DNA of 64,000 bases, taken from Paenibacillus sp. J45TS6 (GTDB lineage Bacteria > Bacillota > Bacilli > Paenibacillales > Paenibacillaceae). The stretch is from NCBI RefSeq assembly GCF_018403285.1, contig NZ_BOSJ01000015.1:1-64000 (forward strand), read 5' to 3'. A program made the position numbers and the translations under genes. Below are positions 8,043 through 19,154 of this stretch, one piece after another; position 1 is the first letter of the stretch, and each line of letters starts with the position of its first letter. Below the pieces are notes generated by a model, which made no database searches, was not told the DNA's origin, and worked only from the letters and a program-made list of their open reading frames with translations.

Positions 8043-9179
8043 TTATGTTCCTAGCGTATCAGAGATATGAAAAAAACGGTATCTGGTCGCAGTTGTCCAA
8101 GCATAAGAATCCTTATAGTCCCAGTAGCGATGCCGGCTGCTGACTGTGTTTGCATTCACGAGCGGCATTCCTCCCGCATCAAACCCTGTCACTATGGTGC
8201 TGTGCTGGTATCTACCATCACCATCCCAATCATAAAAAATAACATCCCCGAGCTGAAGTTCACTCGGACTGTCAACAAGGGTTGCAGTAAGACCCGTACG
8301 AGCATGAGCTAAGTAATTCTGCAAACTATGAGAAACGGCCCAGCTAAAGCTCCATAATTCTCTTCCACCTACGTAACCTCTATACCACCAGCCTGACTCT
8401 CTCCTACCAGTATAGTTGATCGGCGCTCCCCCTGCAAAGAGACATTGAGAGATATAATTGGTGCAGTTCACATCAAATTCCTCGAACTCGGGATTACCCG
8501 AATCCCACCACCTGTCTGCATAGGCTACCGCATCCTCTCTGCGATAACGAGAAGGCCTTGCCGGAATGCCGGGATATAATAATTCTCTATTTAAAAGCGG
8601 TTTGTTTAAGGCGAAGCTATTCTCATCGCTCATTGAATCTCCTAGAATAATTGGTTTACGTTCAGGGACATCATGAACAATACTCGAAATGCCCCAGCGG
8701 CCTTGTTGTTTGTAAAAAGTAAGCCGCTCTTTTTCAATCCGATCCTCCCTATGGGTAATACCTGACTTCATATAATAAAGGCGACGATAGAGCTGTACAT
8801 CGACAACTCCTTGGTATGGCTCATTTGATAGTACCTGAAGCAGTTTGGCCCGCGTCTCGCTTCGGACAGGATGAGATTCACGTTCATGATACCACTGCTC
8901 TAACAAAAGGAGCCGCTCCGCCCTCTTCTCGAGTATCGCCACATCTGCAATCAACGGCTCATGATGTGGTTTACAGCTGATTTCGCAAGCATTGTAATCA
9001 TTAACATAGGTGTATAACGCATGATTCCATTCACGTTCCACGCCTTTTTCTCCCCTTTCCCATGCCCCTAGCCATTGCCAACGTTCCAAGCTCCCTTTTC
9101 TTTCATCTATATGACAAAGTATCCCAGGGTATGTACGGGTCCTGAGCACATCAACCCTGAAAAAACCCTTTACGAACAA
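8043..9179 (-). CDS. Amidase-domain (PF12671-type) protein
   Basis: About 378 residues; the C-terminal half (from about 220) is the putative amidase domain common in Bacillus and Paenibacillus. It shows YADRWWDSGNPEFEEFDVNCTNYISQCLFAGGAPI, the Cys in NCTNYISQ as probable nucleophile, the His in QHSTIVTGFD and a downstream Asn/Asp-rich strand, as in NlpC/P60-like folds. The N-terminal half is a charged domain typical of these proteins. No convincing signal peptide is visible. The start is unclear: the frame is open from a TTG at 9179 and no strong ribosome-binding site stands out; GTG near 9149 is an alternative. Predicted to cleave peptide or amide bonds in cell-wall or spore material. Divergent from acnA. 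Confidence 0.75.
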   Translation of the reverse strand: MFVKGFFRVDVLRTRTYPGILCHIDERKGSLERWQWLGAWERGEKGVEREWNHALYTYVNDYNACEISCKPHHEPLIADVAILEKRAERLLLLEQWYHERESHPVRSETRAKLLQVLSNEPYQGVVDVQLYRRLYYMKSGITHREDRIEKERLTFYKQQGRWGISSIVHDVPERKPIILGDSMSDENSFALNKPLLNRELLYPGIPARPSRYRREDAVAYADRWWDSGNPEFEEFDVNCTNYISQCLFAGGAPINYTGRRESGWWYRGYVGGRELWSFSWAVSHSLQNYLAHARTGLTATLVDSPSELQLGDVIFYDWDGDGRYQHSTIVTGFDAGGMPLVNANTVSSRHRYWDYKDSYAWTTATRYRFFHISDTLGT

Positions 9180-9290
9180 GTTTGAAAACGGTATACTAAA
9201 CTCAAAAGTTCGTTTTTGAAATAGCGTTTCGTACAGTGAAACAAACGACGATGGACCTGTGGAAATGAACTCATCCGAATACTATCAATT

Positions 9291-9297
9291 AGGAGGT
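9291..9297 (+). promoter_or_regulatory. Ribosome-binding site deciding the acnA start
   Basis: AGGAGGT lies six bases before the ATG at 9304. It rules out the in-frame GTG-type start at 9259, which would add 15 residues with no aconitase similarity. Confidence 0.8.
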
Positions 9298-9303
9298 ACA
9301 TGC

Positions 9304-12030
9304 ATGTCTCAAAAGAACCATTTCTCTGCTGCAAGTTCGCTTGAAGTCGGGGGCAAAACGTACCGTTACTACAGCCTCAAGTCTTTGCAAGATCAAGGTC
9401 ATGGCGATATCTCTAAACTTCCCTTCTCTATTAAAGTATTACTAGAAGCTGCCGTTCGTCAGTTCGATGGCCGCGCAATTACAGAAGAACACGTAAGCCA
9501 GCTTACAGGCTGGGCTGAAGGCAAAGATAACAATAAAGAAATTCCATTTATTCCTGCACGTATTGTATTGCAAGATTTCACCGGTGTACCGGTTGTTGTC
9601 GATCTCGCTGCGATGCGTGATACGGTGAAAAAAGCAGGCGGCGACCCTAAAAAAATCAATCCGCTTGTCCCTGTTGACCTCGTTATCGACCACTCGGTTA
9701 TGGTTGATGCTTACGGAACAAACGATGCGCTGGATTATAATATTAAAGTGGAATTTGAACGTAACGAAGAACGTTATCGCTTCTTGCGCTGGGCGCAAAC
9801 GGCATTTGATAACTTCCGTGCCGTTCCGCCTTCCACAGGGATCGTTCACCAAGTTAACCTTGAATATCTCGCTTCTGTGGCCGCTACCAAAGTGATTGAC
9901 GGTGAAACAGTAGTATTCCCGGATTCCCTCGTTGGTACAGACTCCCATACCACGATGATTAATGGTCTTGGCGTTGTTGGCTGGGGCGTTGGCGGTATTG
10001 AAGCAGAAGCTGGAATGCTCGGACAGCCGCTATATTTTGTAACTCCTGAAGTTATTGGATTCAAACTTACCGGCAGCCTCGCTGAAGGTGCAACAGCAAC
10101 AGACCTTGCACTTACCGTTACAGAAATGCTTCGTAAAAAAGGCGTTGTCGGTAAATTCGTCGAGTTCTATGGTCCTGGACTCTCTAACATCAGCCTTGCT
10201 GACCGTGCAACGGTAGCAAACATGGCTCCTGAGTACGGCGCAACCGTAGGATACTTCCCTGTTGACACAGAAACATTGAACTATCTTCGTAATACAGGTC
10301 GTCCGGAAGAGCAAATTGAGCTGGTTGAAGCATATTACAAAGCTCAAGGCATGTTCCGTACGAATCATACAGAAGACCCTGTTTTCTCGGATACCATTGA
10401 ACTCGATCTAGCGTCTGTTGTACCAAGCCTTGCAGGACCTAAACGTCCGCAAGACCGTATTGAACTGACAAAAATGAAAGAGAACTGGGAAGGCATTGTA
10501 CGTACACCCGTAGATAAAGGCGGCTATGGACTCAGCGATGAGAAGATCGCTGAGAAAGTATCGATTACTCACCCGGACGGTTCTAAGAGTGAACTCTCTG
10601 CTGGAGCAGTCGTTATTGCGGCAATTACGAGCTGTACGAACACTTCTAACCCGAGCGTAATGGTCGGTGCAGGACTTCTTGCTAAAAAGGCAGTAGAGCG
10701 CGGACTTACTAAACCAGGTTATGTGAAGAGCTCTCTGACTCCAGGTTCTCTCGTAGTAACAGAGTATCTGACAAAAGCAGGACTTCTGGAGCCGCTTGAG
10801 AAACTCGGATTTAATGTTGCTGGTTATGGCTGTGCGACATGTATCGGTAACTCCGGTCCACTTCCTGATGAAGTAAGCCAGGCAATTACAGATAACGACC
10901 TCACGGTTGCAGCTGTACTTTCCGGTAACCGGAACTTTGAGGGCCGTGTTCATGCTCAAGTAAAAGCAAACTACCTGGCTTCTCCGCCACTTGTTGTTGC
11001 ATACGCACTGGCTGGAACCGTAAATATCGATCTTCAAAACGATCCAATTGGTTATGATACAAATAATCAGCCTGTATATCTGAAAGATATCTGGCCTTCT
11101 TCTGCGGAAATTCAAGAAGCAATTAACGTTTCCTTGAACAGAGACATGTTCCGCAATAAATATGCTAATGTCTTTACAGCGAACGAACGCTGGAATGCCA
11201 TTGAAATTCCAGAAGGCGAACTGTATGAGTGGGATGAGAACTCCACTTACATTCAGAATCCTCCGTTCTTTGAAGGTCTCGGTGACGAGCTGAATGACAT
11301 TCAAAATATCCGTGATGCAAATGTTCTAGCTCTCTTGGGTGATTCCGTTACAACGGACCATATCTCTCCTGCAGGGAATATCTCTCCATCGAGTCCTGCT
11401 GGATTGTACCTGAAAGAACATGGTGTTGAGCGTAAAGACTTCAACTCGTATGGTTCCCGCCGTGGTAACCACGAAGTTATGATGCGCGGTACTTTCGCAA
11501 ACATTCGGATTCGTAACCAAGTTGCACCTGGTACAGAAGGCGGAGTAACCACCTACCTCCCAACCGATGAAGTAATGTCCATCTACGATGCTTCCATGAA
11601 GTATCAAGAAAAAGGCAGAAACTTAGTCGTGCTTGCAGGTAAAGAATACGGTACAGGAAGCTCCCGTGACTGGGCAGCAAAAGGTACCCTTCTGCTCGGC
11701 GTGAAAGCTGTTATCGCAGAAAGCTTTGAACGGATTCACCGCAGTAACCTCGTAGGTATGGGCGTTCTCCCTCTTCAATTCAAAGAAGGTTATGGATGGT
11801 CAAGCCTAGGTCTGAACGGTCGTGAAACGTTTGATATCGTTGGACTCAGTAATGATGTCACTCCAGGCCAAGAACTGACGGTAACTGCTACTAGAGAAGA
11901 TGGAACCGAGTTTGATTTCCCAGTGATTGCACGTCTTGACAGTATGGTGGATGTAGATTACTACCACAATGGCGGTATTCTGCAAACTGTACTTCGTCAG
12001 CTGATGCAAAATGACGAGCAAACCGTCTAA
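9304..12030 (+). CDS. acnA: Aconitate hydratase AcnA
   Basis: The 908-residue aconitase A/IRP1-type enzyme converting citrate to isocitrate in the TCA cycle. The 4Fe-4S ligands are visible: Cys444 in [13 protein letters not shown], and Cys510 and Cys513 in [12 protein letters not shown]. Other family blocks include [25 protein letters not shown] near 210, SDFGSR-like [22 protein letters not shown] and [15 protein letters not shown] near 780, and the final [19 protein letters not shown]. The length equals that of Bacillus CitB, which also acts as an iron-responsive RNA-binding protein when its cluster is lost. The start is fixed by AGGAGGT at 9291. Transcribed alone and followed by a strong terminator. 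The antisense frames over it are composition artefacts. Confidence 0.97.
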   Translation: MSQKNHFSAASSLEVGGKTYRYYSLKSLQDQGHGDISKLPFSIKVLLEAAVRQFDGRAITEEHVSQLTGWAEGKDNNKEIPFIPARIVLQDFTGVPVVVDLAAMRDTVKKAGGDPKKINPLVPVDLVIDHSVMVDAYGTNDALDYNIKVEFERNEERYRFLRWAQTAFDNFRAVPPSTGIVHQVNLEYLASVAATKVIDGETVVFPDSLVGTDSHTTMINGLGVVGWGVGGIEAEAGMLGQPLYFVTPEVIGFKLTGSLAEGATATDLALTVTEMLRKKGVVGKFVEFYGPGLSNISLADRATVANMAPEYGATVGYFPVDTETLNYLRNTGRPEEQIELVEAYYKAQGMFRTNHTEDPVFSDTIELDLASVVPSLAGPKRPQDRIELTKMKENWEGIVRTPVDKGGYGLSDEKIAEKVSITHPDGSKSELSAGAVVIAAITSCTNTSNPSVMVGAGLLAKKAVERGLTKPGYVKSSLTPGSLVVTEYLTKAGLLEPLEKLGFNVAGYGCATCIGNSGPLPDEVSQAITDNDLTVAAVLSGNRNFEGRVHAQVKANYLASPPLVVAYALAGTVNIDLQNDPIGYDTNNQPVYLKDIWPSSAEIQEAINVSLNRDMFRNKYANVFTANERWNAIEIPEGELYEWDENSTYIQNPPFFEGLGDELNDIQNIRDANVLALLGDSVTTDHISPAGNISPSSPAGLYLKEHGVERKDFNSYGSRRGNHEVMMRGTFANIRIRNQVAPGTEGGVTTYLPTDEVMSIYDASMKYQEKGRNLVVLAGKEYGTGSSRDWAAKGTLLLGVKAVIAESFERIHRSNLVGMGVLPLQFKEGYGWSSLGLNGRETFDIVGLSNDVTPGQELTVTATREDGTEFDFPVIARLDSMVDVDYYHNGGILQTVLRQLMQNDEQTV

Positions 12031-12053
12031 ACCTTCACTTTTGAGCTTATAAA

Positions 12054-12107
12054 AGAAGCCGCAATTTCCTGCCTATTGGCAAGAGATTGCGGCTTCTTTG
12101 TTTTTTT
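12054..12107. terminator. Bidirectional terminator between acnA and Mn catalase
   Basis: AGAAGCCGCAAT at 12054-12065 pairs with ATTGCGGCTTCT at 12086-12097, followed by T-rich sequence on the plus strand and TTTTAT on the minus strand. Serves convergent acnA and the manganese catalase gene. Confidence 0.85.
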
Positions 12108-12135
12108 GTTGCTATACTCAGTAAGTACTTTTTAA

Positions 12136-12990
12136 CTAATGGTTCAGATCATACAGTCCTGGACTATGCATATTAGGCTGTTCTGGCAATTCAGGTACCG
12201 GGAAACCTTCCGGCGGATCAGTAACTTGAAGTTCCCCTCCATTTCGGCTTGGCGATTCCCCTGTGAAAATCTCCCCAATCCGGGTTGAATCCAATCGGAA
12301 ATTAAACTGTGCATTATGGTATCCCAGGTCTACATATTTTCTGCACTCTGGATACTTATTAATATCGTAGTTAGGGATGGGGAATATTTTTCCCCAGTCT
12401 ACCCCCAGGGTCTCCAGTGCTTTGGCAAAAGCATTCTGATGCGCATTATCTCTTACAATCAGAAATCCAAGGGTTTCGCGGAATGTTTTATTGGAACTCA
12501 TCTCATAGATCCTTGTCTTTTGCAAAACACCAGTAGACTCTAGCACCACGTTATTAAGTAAATCAGCAGTTAGATTCCCATGATTATATACATAACTTCC
12601 AAGCCAAGGATTCCCGCCTGCATCTACAGGTAGTGAACCTTGTCCACCCATAATATAATGGTGAGGATTTGCATGACGAACAGCTTCATCAATCGGTGCC
12701 CCATCTACCCCAGCATTACCAGGGACTGCTTCTCCACTTCCGCTCAGCAGTTGATTAATGGTTTGCTGAACAAGTTCCACATGGGCGATTTCCTCAAGAA
12801 ATACACCACGAATCAAATCACGATACTGGGTTGCTTTACCCCGAAAATTACTGCTCTGAAAGAAATACTGCATCATCGTACGCATTTCACCAAATTGTCC
12901 GCCAAGCGTTTCCTGAATCACTTTAGCTGCTGCTGGATCGGGCTTGTCTGGTACAATAATATTAATTAAATCTTCTTTGTAAAAATACAT
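12136..12990 (-). CDS. Manganese catalase
   Basis: A 284-residue di-manganese catalase (YdbD/YjqC type) that disproportionates hydrogen peroxide without heme. It has the ferritin-like four-helix core with metal-ligand Glu/His pairs in QETLGGQFGEMRTMMQYFFQS, FLEEIAHVELVQQTINQLL and a later LIVRDNAHQNAFAKALE segment. The C-terminal stretch rich in Pro (PPEGFPVPELPEQP) is typical for the family. AAGGAGG lies ahead of the ATG. Single gene, convergent with acnA and sharing its terminator. In Bacillus the relatives are often spore- or general-stress-associated; nothing in the upstream sequence lets me name a sigma factor. Confidence 0.92.
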   Translation of the reverse strand: MYFYKEDLINIIVPDKPDPAAAKVIQETLGGQFGEMRTMMQYFFQSSNFRGKATQYRDLIRGVFLEEIAHVELVQQTINQLLSGSGEAVPGNAGVDGAPIDEAVRHANPHHYIMGGQGSLPVDAGGNPWLGSYVYNHGNLTADLLNNVVLESTGVLQKTRIYEMSSNKTFRETLGFLIVRDNAHQNAFAKALETLGVDWGKIFPIPNYDINKYPECRKYVDLGYHNAQFNFRLDSTRIGEIFTGESPSRNGGELQVTDPPEGFPVPELPEQPNMHSPGLYDLNH

Positions 12991-13100
12991 AGGATAGGGC
13001 CTCCTTCATTTCTGATCATTCGGATACCCTATTTTGTTCTCCCCTATCATGATTTATACAATAGAGAGTACTGCTTCATGAAATGGATAACTTTCTATTA

Positions 13101-14957
<1,857 letters not shown>

Positions 14958-15023
14958 TCAAAGTGGCTTACCGCCCCTGTAAAAGAATCACATGAACCTT
15001 TGCTGCAAGAAGTGTACGACAAT

Positions 15024-15056
15024 AAAAAAAGCCGACTCCCTTAGGGGAATCAGCTT
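15024..15056 (-). terminator. Riboswitch-linked terminator before thiC
   Basis: On the minus strand, AAGCTGATTCCC pairs with GGGAGTCGGCTT (two G-U pairs) and runs into a T7 tract. It lies between the TPP aptamer and thiC, so it is the likely expression platform: TPP binding would favour this hairpin and stop transcription. Confidence 0.85.
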
Positions 15057-15189
15057 CTATACAATAGTTTGTTCCTACTCTCTCCATATCTATACACAGG
15101 CGAATTTCGAAAGTCGCGTCATGACACGGCTTCTGAAATCAGATAAGCTACCTGTTAGATGGAATCGAATAAGCTCCTAATGTTATCGC

Positions 15190-15292
15190 CAATTACTTCC
15201 CTACGCTGGTATGATCCAGATCAGGTGCAAAGAGTCCGGTATCTTGCGACACCATCTCAGCCCGGCCTTACGGGCTCCCCTAGTAAGTTGTT
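15190..15292 (-). ncRNA. TPP riboswitch (THI element)
   Basis: Read on the minus strand, the sequence starts with ACTAGGGGAGCC, then GGGCTGAGATGG, a variable P3a-like arm, and the highly conserved ACCTGATCTGGATCATACC followed by AGCGTAGGGAAGT. These are the hallmark segments of the thiamine pyrophosphate aptamer. It lies about 250 nt ahead of thiC with a terminator between, giving thiamine-dependent repression by attenuation. Confidence 0.95.
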
Positions 15293-15408
15293 ATTACGTT
15301 GTAATGATAGATCACTTCCGCCCTTGTAAAGAACGGTCTCTATTAGGGTATCTCATAAAAACGAGAAACACAACCTAATATTTACATATTCCAGCTTAAT
15401 AGCTGTTG

Positions 15409-16158
15409 TTATCTCAGCATAAGCCCCATCTGAGCAGCGGCTCTGACAAGCACAGGTCCATATTCATGCAGCGTCTCCTGAGATAATCTGCTGACAGGTC
15501 CCGAGACGGATAAAGCTGCTGCCACATTCCCTTTACGGTCAAAAATCGGGGCAGAAACGGCGGCTGCTCCCGGCTCTCTTTCTTCATAACTTGTAGCAAA
15601 ACCCAAGGCTTTAATCTCTTGAAGCTGTGCTAGATAAGTTTCTTTGTCAAAAGGAATCTGGGGATCAAACTCCCTGATTAATTGTTCCTGCTCTTCCATC
15701 GGTGCAAAAGCGACAAGTACTTTGCTCGAAGCACCTACAGATAAAGGAAGTCTGACTCCTACAGGAGCAACCCGGCGAATGGCCTGGTTGCTTTGCACAG
15801 CCTGAACACGAATACGCTCAATGCCATCCCTTAGATACAAACTAACGGTCTCTCCTAGATTATCGCGCAGCTGTTCCATTGCAGGGAGCAGCAACACGGC
15901 GGGATCATCACTTTGCGACATATGCGCAGCGAGTTCCCATATCCGAATCCCTAGCCGATATTTCTCAGTAGCGGGATTACGGATAACAAACCCTCTCTCC
16001 TCCAGAGTCGACAACAGTCGATGCACCGTACTTTTATGTAATCCAATCTTGCTGGATATTTCGGTTAGCCCAAGGTCCGTTTGACCTGTAAAAGTGAGCA
16101 GAATGTCCAGTGCCCGTTCGACCGCTCGAACAGTTGATTTGCGATCCTGATCTTCCAT
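15409..16158 (-). CDS. IclR-family transcriptional regulator
   Basis: A regulator of about 249 residues. The N-terminal winged HTH (SSKIGLHKSTVHRLLSTLEERGFV) is followed by the IclR effector domain (KVLVAFAPMEEQEQLI, AAAVSAPIFDRKGNVAAALSVSGP). GAAAGGAG ten bases before the ATG at 16158 fixes the start; upstream in-frame ATGs at 16167 and 16188 are worse placed. The effector domain normally binds small carboxylates or sugar acids. No catabolic operon adjoins it, so the target genes and ligand are unknown. A Fur-box-like dyad lies about 90 bp upstream. Confidence 0.88.
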   Translation of the reverse strand: MEDQDRKSTVRAVERALDILLTFTGQTDLGLTEISSKIGLHKSTVHRLLSTLEERGFVIRNPATEKYRLGIRIWELAAHMSQSDDPAVLLLPAMEQLRDNLGETVSLYLRDGIERIRVQAVQSNQAIRRVAPVGVRLPLSVGASSKVLVAFAPMEEQEQLIREFDPQIPFDKETYLAQLQEIKALGFATSYEEREPGAAAVSAPIFDRKGNVAAALSVSGPVSRLSQETLHEYGPVLVRAAAQMGLMLR

Positions 16159-16245
16159 GGGATCCATGCTCCTTTCATGTTTCATCACGTGAAACCTGGT
16201 TACATAAATTATATGAGAACTCGTCCTTAAAGTAAAGAAAATTAT

Positions 16246-16260
16246 TGAGAATGAATCTCA
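16246..16260. promoter_or_regulatory. Fur-box-like dyad
   Basis: TGAGAATGAATCTCA is close to the 7-1-7 Fur consensus TGATAATNATTATCA (11 of 14 defined positions, arms nearly symmetrical). It lies in the promoter region of the IclR-type gene. Similarity by eye only; other regulators could use it. Confidence 0.35.
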
Positions 16261-16568
16261 TTTAGAGGATATTATCATCTTATTAAAGCCCTCTTCTCAT
16301 CTTCTGAGATTAGGGCTTGCTTCACTTGACAAGTACCTTTTACTACTAGATTGTCGAATATTACATCTGTGTAACAAATCATCTTAATGGATTGACTTTG
16401 CTACTTGTAGAACATAGGATTAAAAATAATAGTAAGAGAGTCAAGAAGTGACTAATGAATAACATGTCATACTTTGTCGGAAATTTATGAGAACTCATAC
16501 AATAACTAGTCCTTTAGTCGTGAGAGATCAAGTTGTATAAAATACTAACTAGAAGGAGGGGATCCTGA
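16261..16568. other. Intergenic region before the membrane hydrolase
   Basis: Between the divergent IclR gene and the hydrolase. It holds one imperfect hairpin at 16286-16318 (AAGCCCT/AGGGCTT ends) with no T-tract on either side, and the AGAAGGAGGGG ribosome-binding site at its right end. I see no open frame. Confidence 0.5.
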
Positions 16569-17567
16569 ATGTTTCCTACATCCAAGAGCAATAGTCATCT
16601 TCAGCGAGACGTATCAACGATTCCTCCAGCAATCTCACCACGGTTGATTCGTTTTAAACATATTATTGTAGCTCTTATTCTATCCATCATATTCTTTTTT
16701 GTATTCTGCTTTATTGCCCTTCATGCCTATATTGCTTGGGTACTGTCGAATCCGACAGTAGCACCCGTATACTCAAATCCTATGCTTGCCAAAGGGATGG
16801 CTTATGAAGAAGTTACGTTTCCTGCAGTCGATGGAAGCCGGAATGTGAATGGATGGTATATTCCCGCAGAGGAAGACGGTGCAAAAAAAACCATCGTTTT
16901 GAGCCATGGATATGGTGCTAATCGGGAGGAATCTTGGATTCCTATGTATGACCTGGCTCATTACGCTCACCAGCAAAACTTTAATGTCATTATGTTTGAC
17001 TACGGATTTGCCTCCCAGAACAGCCGCGGTGTTGCTACAGGAGGAAAAGCAGAGTCCAAGCAGTTGCTCGGTGCAGTACAATTAGCGAAGCAAAAGGGTG
17101 CTCAGGAAGTCGTTGTTTGGGGCTTTTCGATGGGAGCAGGTACGGCTTTACAGGCAGCTCTCGTCTCGGATGATATTGATGCTATGATCCTCGACAGCAC
17201 CTTCCTGCTTGAACCAGATACCCTTTATCATAATATCCAGAATCAGATCGACTTACCTAGACAGCCGACACTACAGATTCTTACCATGTTATTTCCGATT
17301 CTTAATGGTACGAGTCTGAATTCCATACCGTATCAGGAAGTAAAAACAACAGATTATGACATTCCAATCTTGTTCATTCATGGCACACAGGATGATAAAG
17401 CTCCTTATCCTATGGCTGAACTACTCGCTAGCAATCAAACGAATCCAAATTCAGATGTATGGATTGTAGAGGATGCGCGGCACGAGCTTATCTTTAGAGA
17501 ACACCCAAAGGAATATTTACGAAAAGTATCGATGTTCCTCGGTAATATACAACTAGCACAGCAATAA
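16569..17567 (+). CDS. Membrane-anchored alpha/beta hydrolase
   Basis: A 332-residue protein with one N-terminal transmembrane helix (residues about 36-62, rich in Ile/Phe) and an alpha/beta hydrolase domain outside or at the membrane. It shows the oxyanion strand TIVLSHGYGANREES, the nucleophile elbow VWGFSMGAGTAL (G-F-S-M-G), the acid region FIHGTQDDKAPY and the final His in EDARHELIFREHP. This matches the YqkD/YitV-like group of Bacillus hydrolases. AGAAGGAGGGG lies before the ATG. It forms a single unit with its own terminator. Substrate unknown. Confidence 0.85.
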   Translation: MFPTSKSNSHLQRDVSTIPPAISPRLIRFKHIIVALILSIIFFFVFCFIALHAYIAWVLSNPTVAPVYSNPMLAKGMAYEEVTFPAVDGSRNVNGWYIPAEEDGAKKTIVLSHGYGANREESWIPMYDLAHYAHQQNFNVIMFDYGFASQNSRGVATGGKAESKQLLGAVQLAKQKGAQEVVVWGFSMGAGTALQAALVSDDIDAMILDSTFLLEPDTLYHNIQNQIDLPRQPTLQILTMLFPILNGTSLNSIPYQEVKTTDYDIPILFIHGTQDDKAPYPMAELLASNQTNPNSDVWIVEDARHELIFREHPKEYLRKVSMFLGNIQLAQQ

Positions 17568-17586
17568 TACAATAGTTCATTGAGAT

Positions 17587-17613
17587 GGCACCTTAAACCA
17601 AGGTGCCTTTTTT
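17587..17613 (+). terminator. Intrinsic terminator
   Basis: GGCACCTT/AAGGTGCC with a five-base loop and T6 tail, just after the hydrolase stop. Confidence 0.9.
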
Positions 17614-17805
17614 GTGTATCCAAAAAAGCTCGCAGCATGTGCTTGTATCTATTAACCAGCTATCCCCCCCTTGCCTGTTTCGTATTCTTTGACAAGTCAT
17701 CATAAACCAAGCCCCTCCAAGAATAGAGATAGAAGAGATAACGTCCCCGAGTAGATGCTGCGACTGAAAAAGAACATATCAATTATTTTAGGAGGTAACC
17801 CGTAT

Positions 17806-19047
17806 ATGGAGCTTGCGTATGGTCCCTATTTGCCACTGCGTGTTCTTGAAGAGATTGGTTCTTGGAAAGATGCAGAAAAGGAATACATTGCTATTATTCA
17901 GTCTATTGTACCGAATCTAGAATCCCCTTATGTAAAACTGCTTGATGAATGGAAATCTGTTTTTGAGAGAACAAGCTACACAGCGGACGACTGGAAGAAG
18001 AAAACGAAGGAAGTTGCTGAGCCTGCTAATGAATATATGCTCGGTCAGATGGATGTTCTGCTTCAGACTTGTTTCTCCCAGTCCAAAGAATTCCATCGGC
18101 AACTTGGTCATTTACTAAGCGGCAGTGAATCCGTAGCAAAGCATCCTTCCGCAAAAGTAATACTTGAATATATTCGAAATCAGTGTGAAAAAAGCATAAA
18201 TCAGTTAAAACCTTTGGATCATCCCAATGCGGTTTCTAATCTAATTAACCAACATGCGAACGCTCATAAGCGAGACTACTGGGATGAAGAACCCTTCCCT
18301 TATCCCGAAGTAGTGGGATATGACCGACTTGGCGAAGAAGATTTCACTATTGCAACCACAGCTTCTTCTCAAGCAGATACGGATTCTAGTGTGTCACTTG
18401 AAGCAAGCACTCCAGAATCGCCTGTACCGATCGGGGGGCACAAACTCCCTCCTCTTCCTTACGCTTATAATGCACTTGAACCTTATATTGACGAGAAAAC
18501 GATGCGTATCCATCATGATAAGCATCATAAAACCTATGTGGATGATCTGAACAAAGCAGAGAAGAAATTGCAAGAGGCCAGAAAAGATGGGGATTTTGAA
18601 CTCGTAAAGCATTGGGAACGGGAGCTTGCGTTTAATGGAGCCGGTCATTATTTGCATACGATCTTTTGGAACATCATGAACCCGAAAGGGGGCGGCAAAC
18701 CCACCGGCTCTCTCGGCGAGCAAATCCGCAAAGACTTTGGAAGTTATGAAGCTTTCAAGAAGCATTTTACAGAAGCAGCGAATAAAGTAGAGGGCGGGGG
18801 ATGGGCTGTTCTTGTCTGGAGCCCTAGGTCACATCGTCTAGAAATTCTACAAGCGGAGAAACACCAGAATCTGTCTCAATACGATATCGTCCCATTGCTT
18901 CCTCTCGATCTGTGGGAACATGCTTATTACCTTAAACATCAGAATGAACGAAAAAGATACATCACGGACTGGTGGAATGTGGTTTACTGGCCAGAGGTAT
19001 CCGAACGATTCATGGAAGCGCGTAAGCTGCGCTGGGCACCTTATTAA
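17806..19047 (+). CDS. Superoxide dismutase (Mn/Fe) with long N-terminal extension
   Basis: A 413-residue two-part protein. The C-terminal about 200 residues are a complete Fe/Mn superoxide dismutase: HKLPPLPYAYNALEPYID, HHDKHHKTYVDDL, GAGHYLHTIFW and [21 protein letters not shown] carry the four metal ligands (His, His, Asp, His). Gln in KHQNLSQ falls where Mn enzymes have their active-site Gln. The first about 190 residues are helical and charged (EEIGSWKDAEKEYIAIIQS), followed by a Ser/Thr-rich linker near 185-205. I do not recognise the extension with certainty; Bacillus SodF is also an SOD with a shorter extension. AGGAGGT before the ATG at 17806 sets the start, rejecting the in-frame start at 17755. 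No signal peptide. A second, standard sodA is at 24.7 kb. Confidence 0.9.
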   Translation: MELAYGPYLPLRVLEEIGSWKDAEKEYIAIIQSIVPNLESPYVKLLDEWKSVFERTSYTADDWKKKTKEVAEPANEYMLGQMDVLLQTCFSQSKEFHRQLGHLLSGSESVAKHPSAKVILEYIRNQCEKSINQLKPLDHPNAVSNLINQHANAHKRDYWDEEPFPYPEVVGYDRLGEEDFTIATTASSQADTDSSVSLEASTPESPVPIGGHKLPPLPYAYNALEPYIDEKTMRIHHDKHHKTYVDDLNKAEKKLQEARKDGDFELVKHWERELAFNGAGHYLHTIFWNIMNPKGGGKPTGSLGEQIRKDFGSYEAFKKHFTEAANKVEGGGWAVLVWSPRSHRLEILQAEKHQNLSQYDIVPLLPLDLWEHAYYLKHQNERKRYITDWWNVVYWPEVSERFMEARKLRWAPY

Positions 19048-19098
19048 TCTTCAGTAAAGTGTAATAGATGCCAATTACAATAAAATAATATGCCGCGA

Positions 19099-19135
19099 AA
19101 ACAGCCTGTTCGCTTCTGCACAGGCTGTTTTTTTT
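19099..19135. terminator. Terminator between the extended SOD and lipL
   Basis: AAACAGCCTG pairs with CAGGCTGTTT with a T8 tract on the plus strand and TTTTC on the minus strand; serves two convergent genes. Confidence 0.85.
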
Positions 19136-19154
19136 ACAATTCTATAATCACTTT

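Noticed and set aside
10408-11304. 298-codon open frame antisense to acnA (and several smaller ones on the same strand)
   Set aside because: It mirrors acnA codons; the product is Cys/Ile/Ser-rich with no domain or ribosome-binding site, whereas acnA is fully convincing.
14992-15180. Plus-strand frame within the TPP riboswitch leader
   Set aside because: It overlaps the structured leader and terminator of thiC and has no coding signs.
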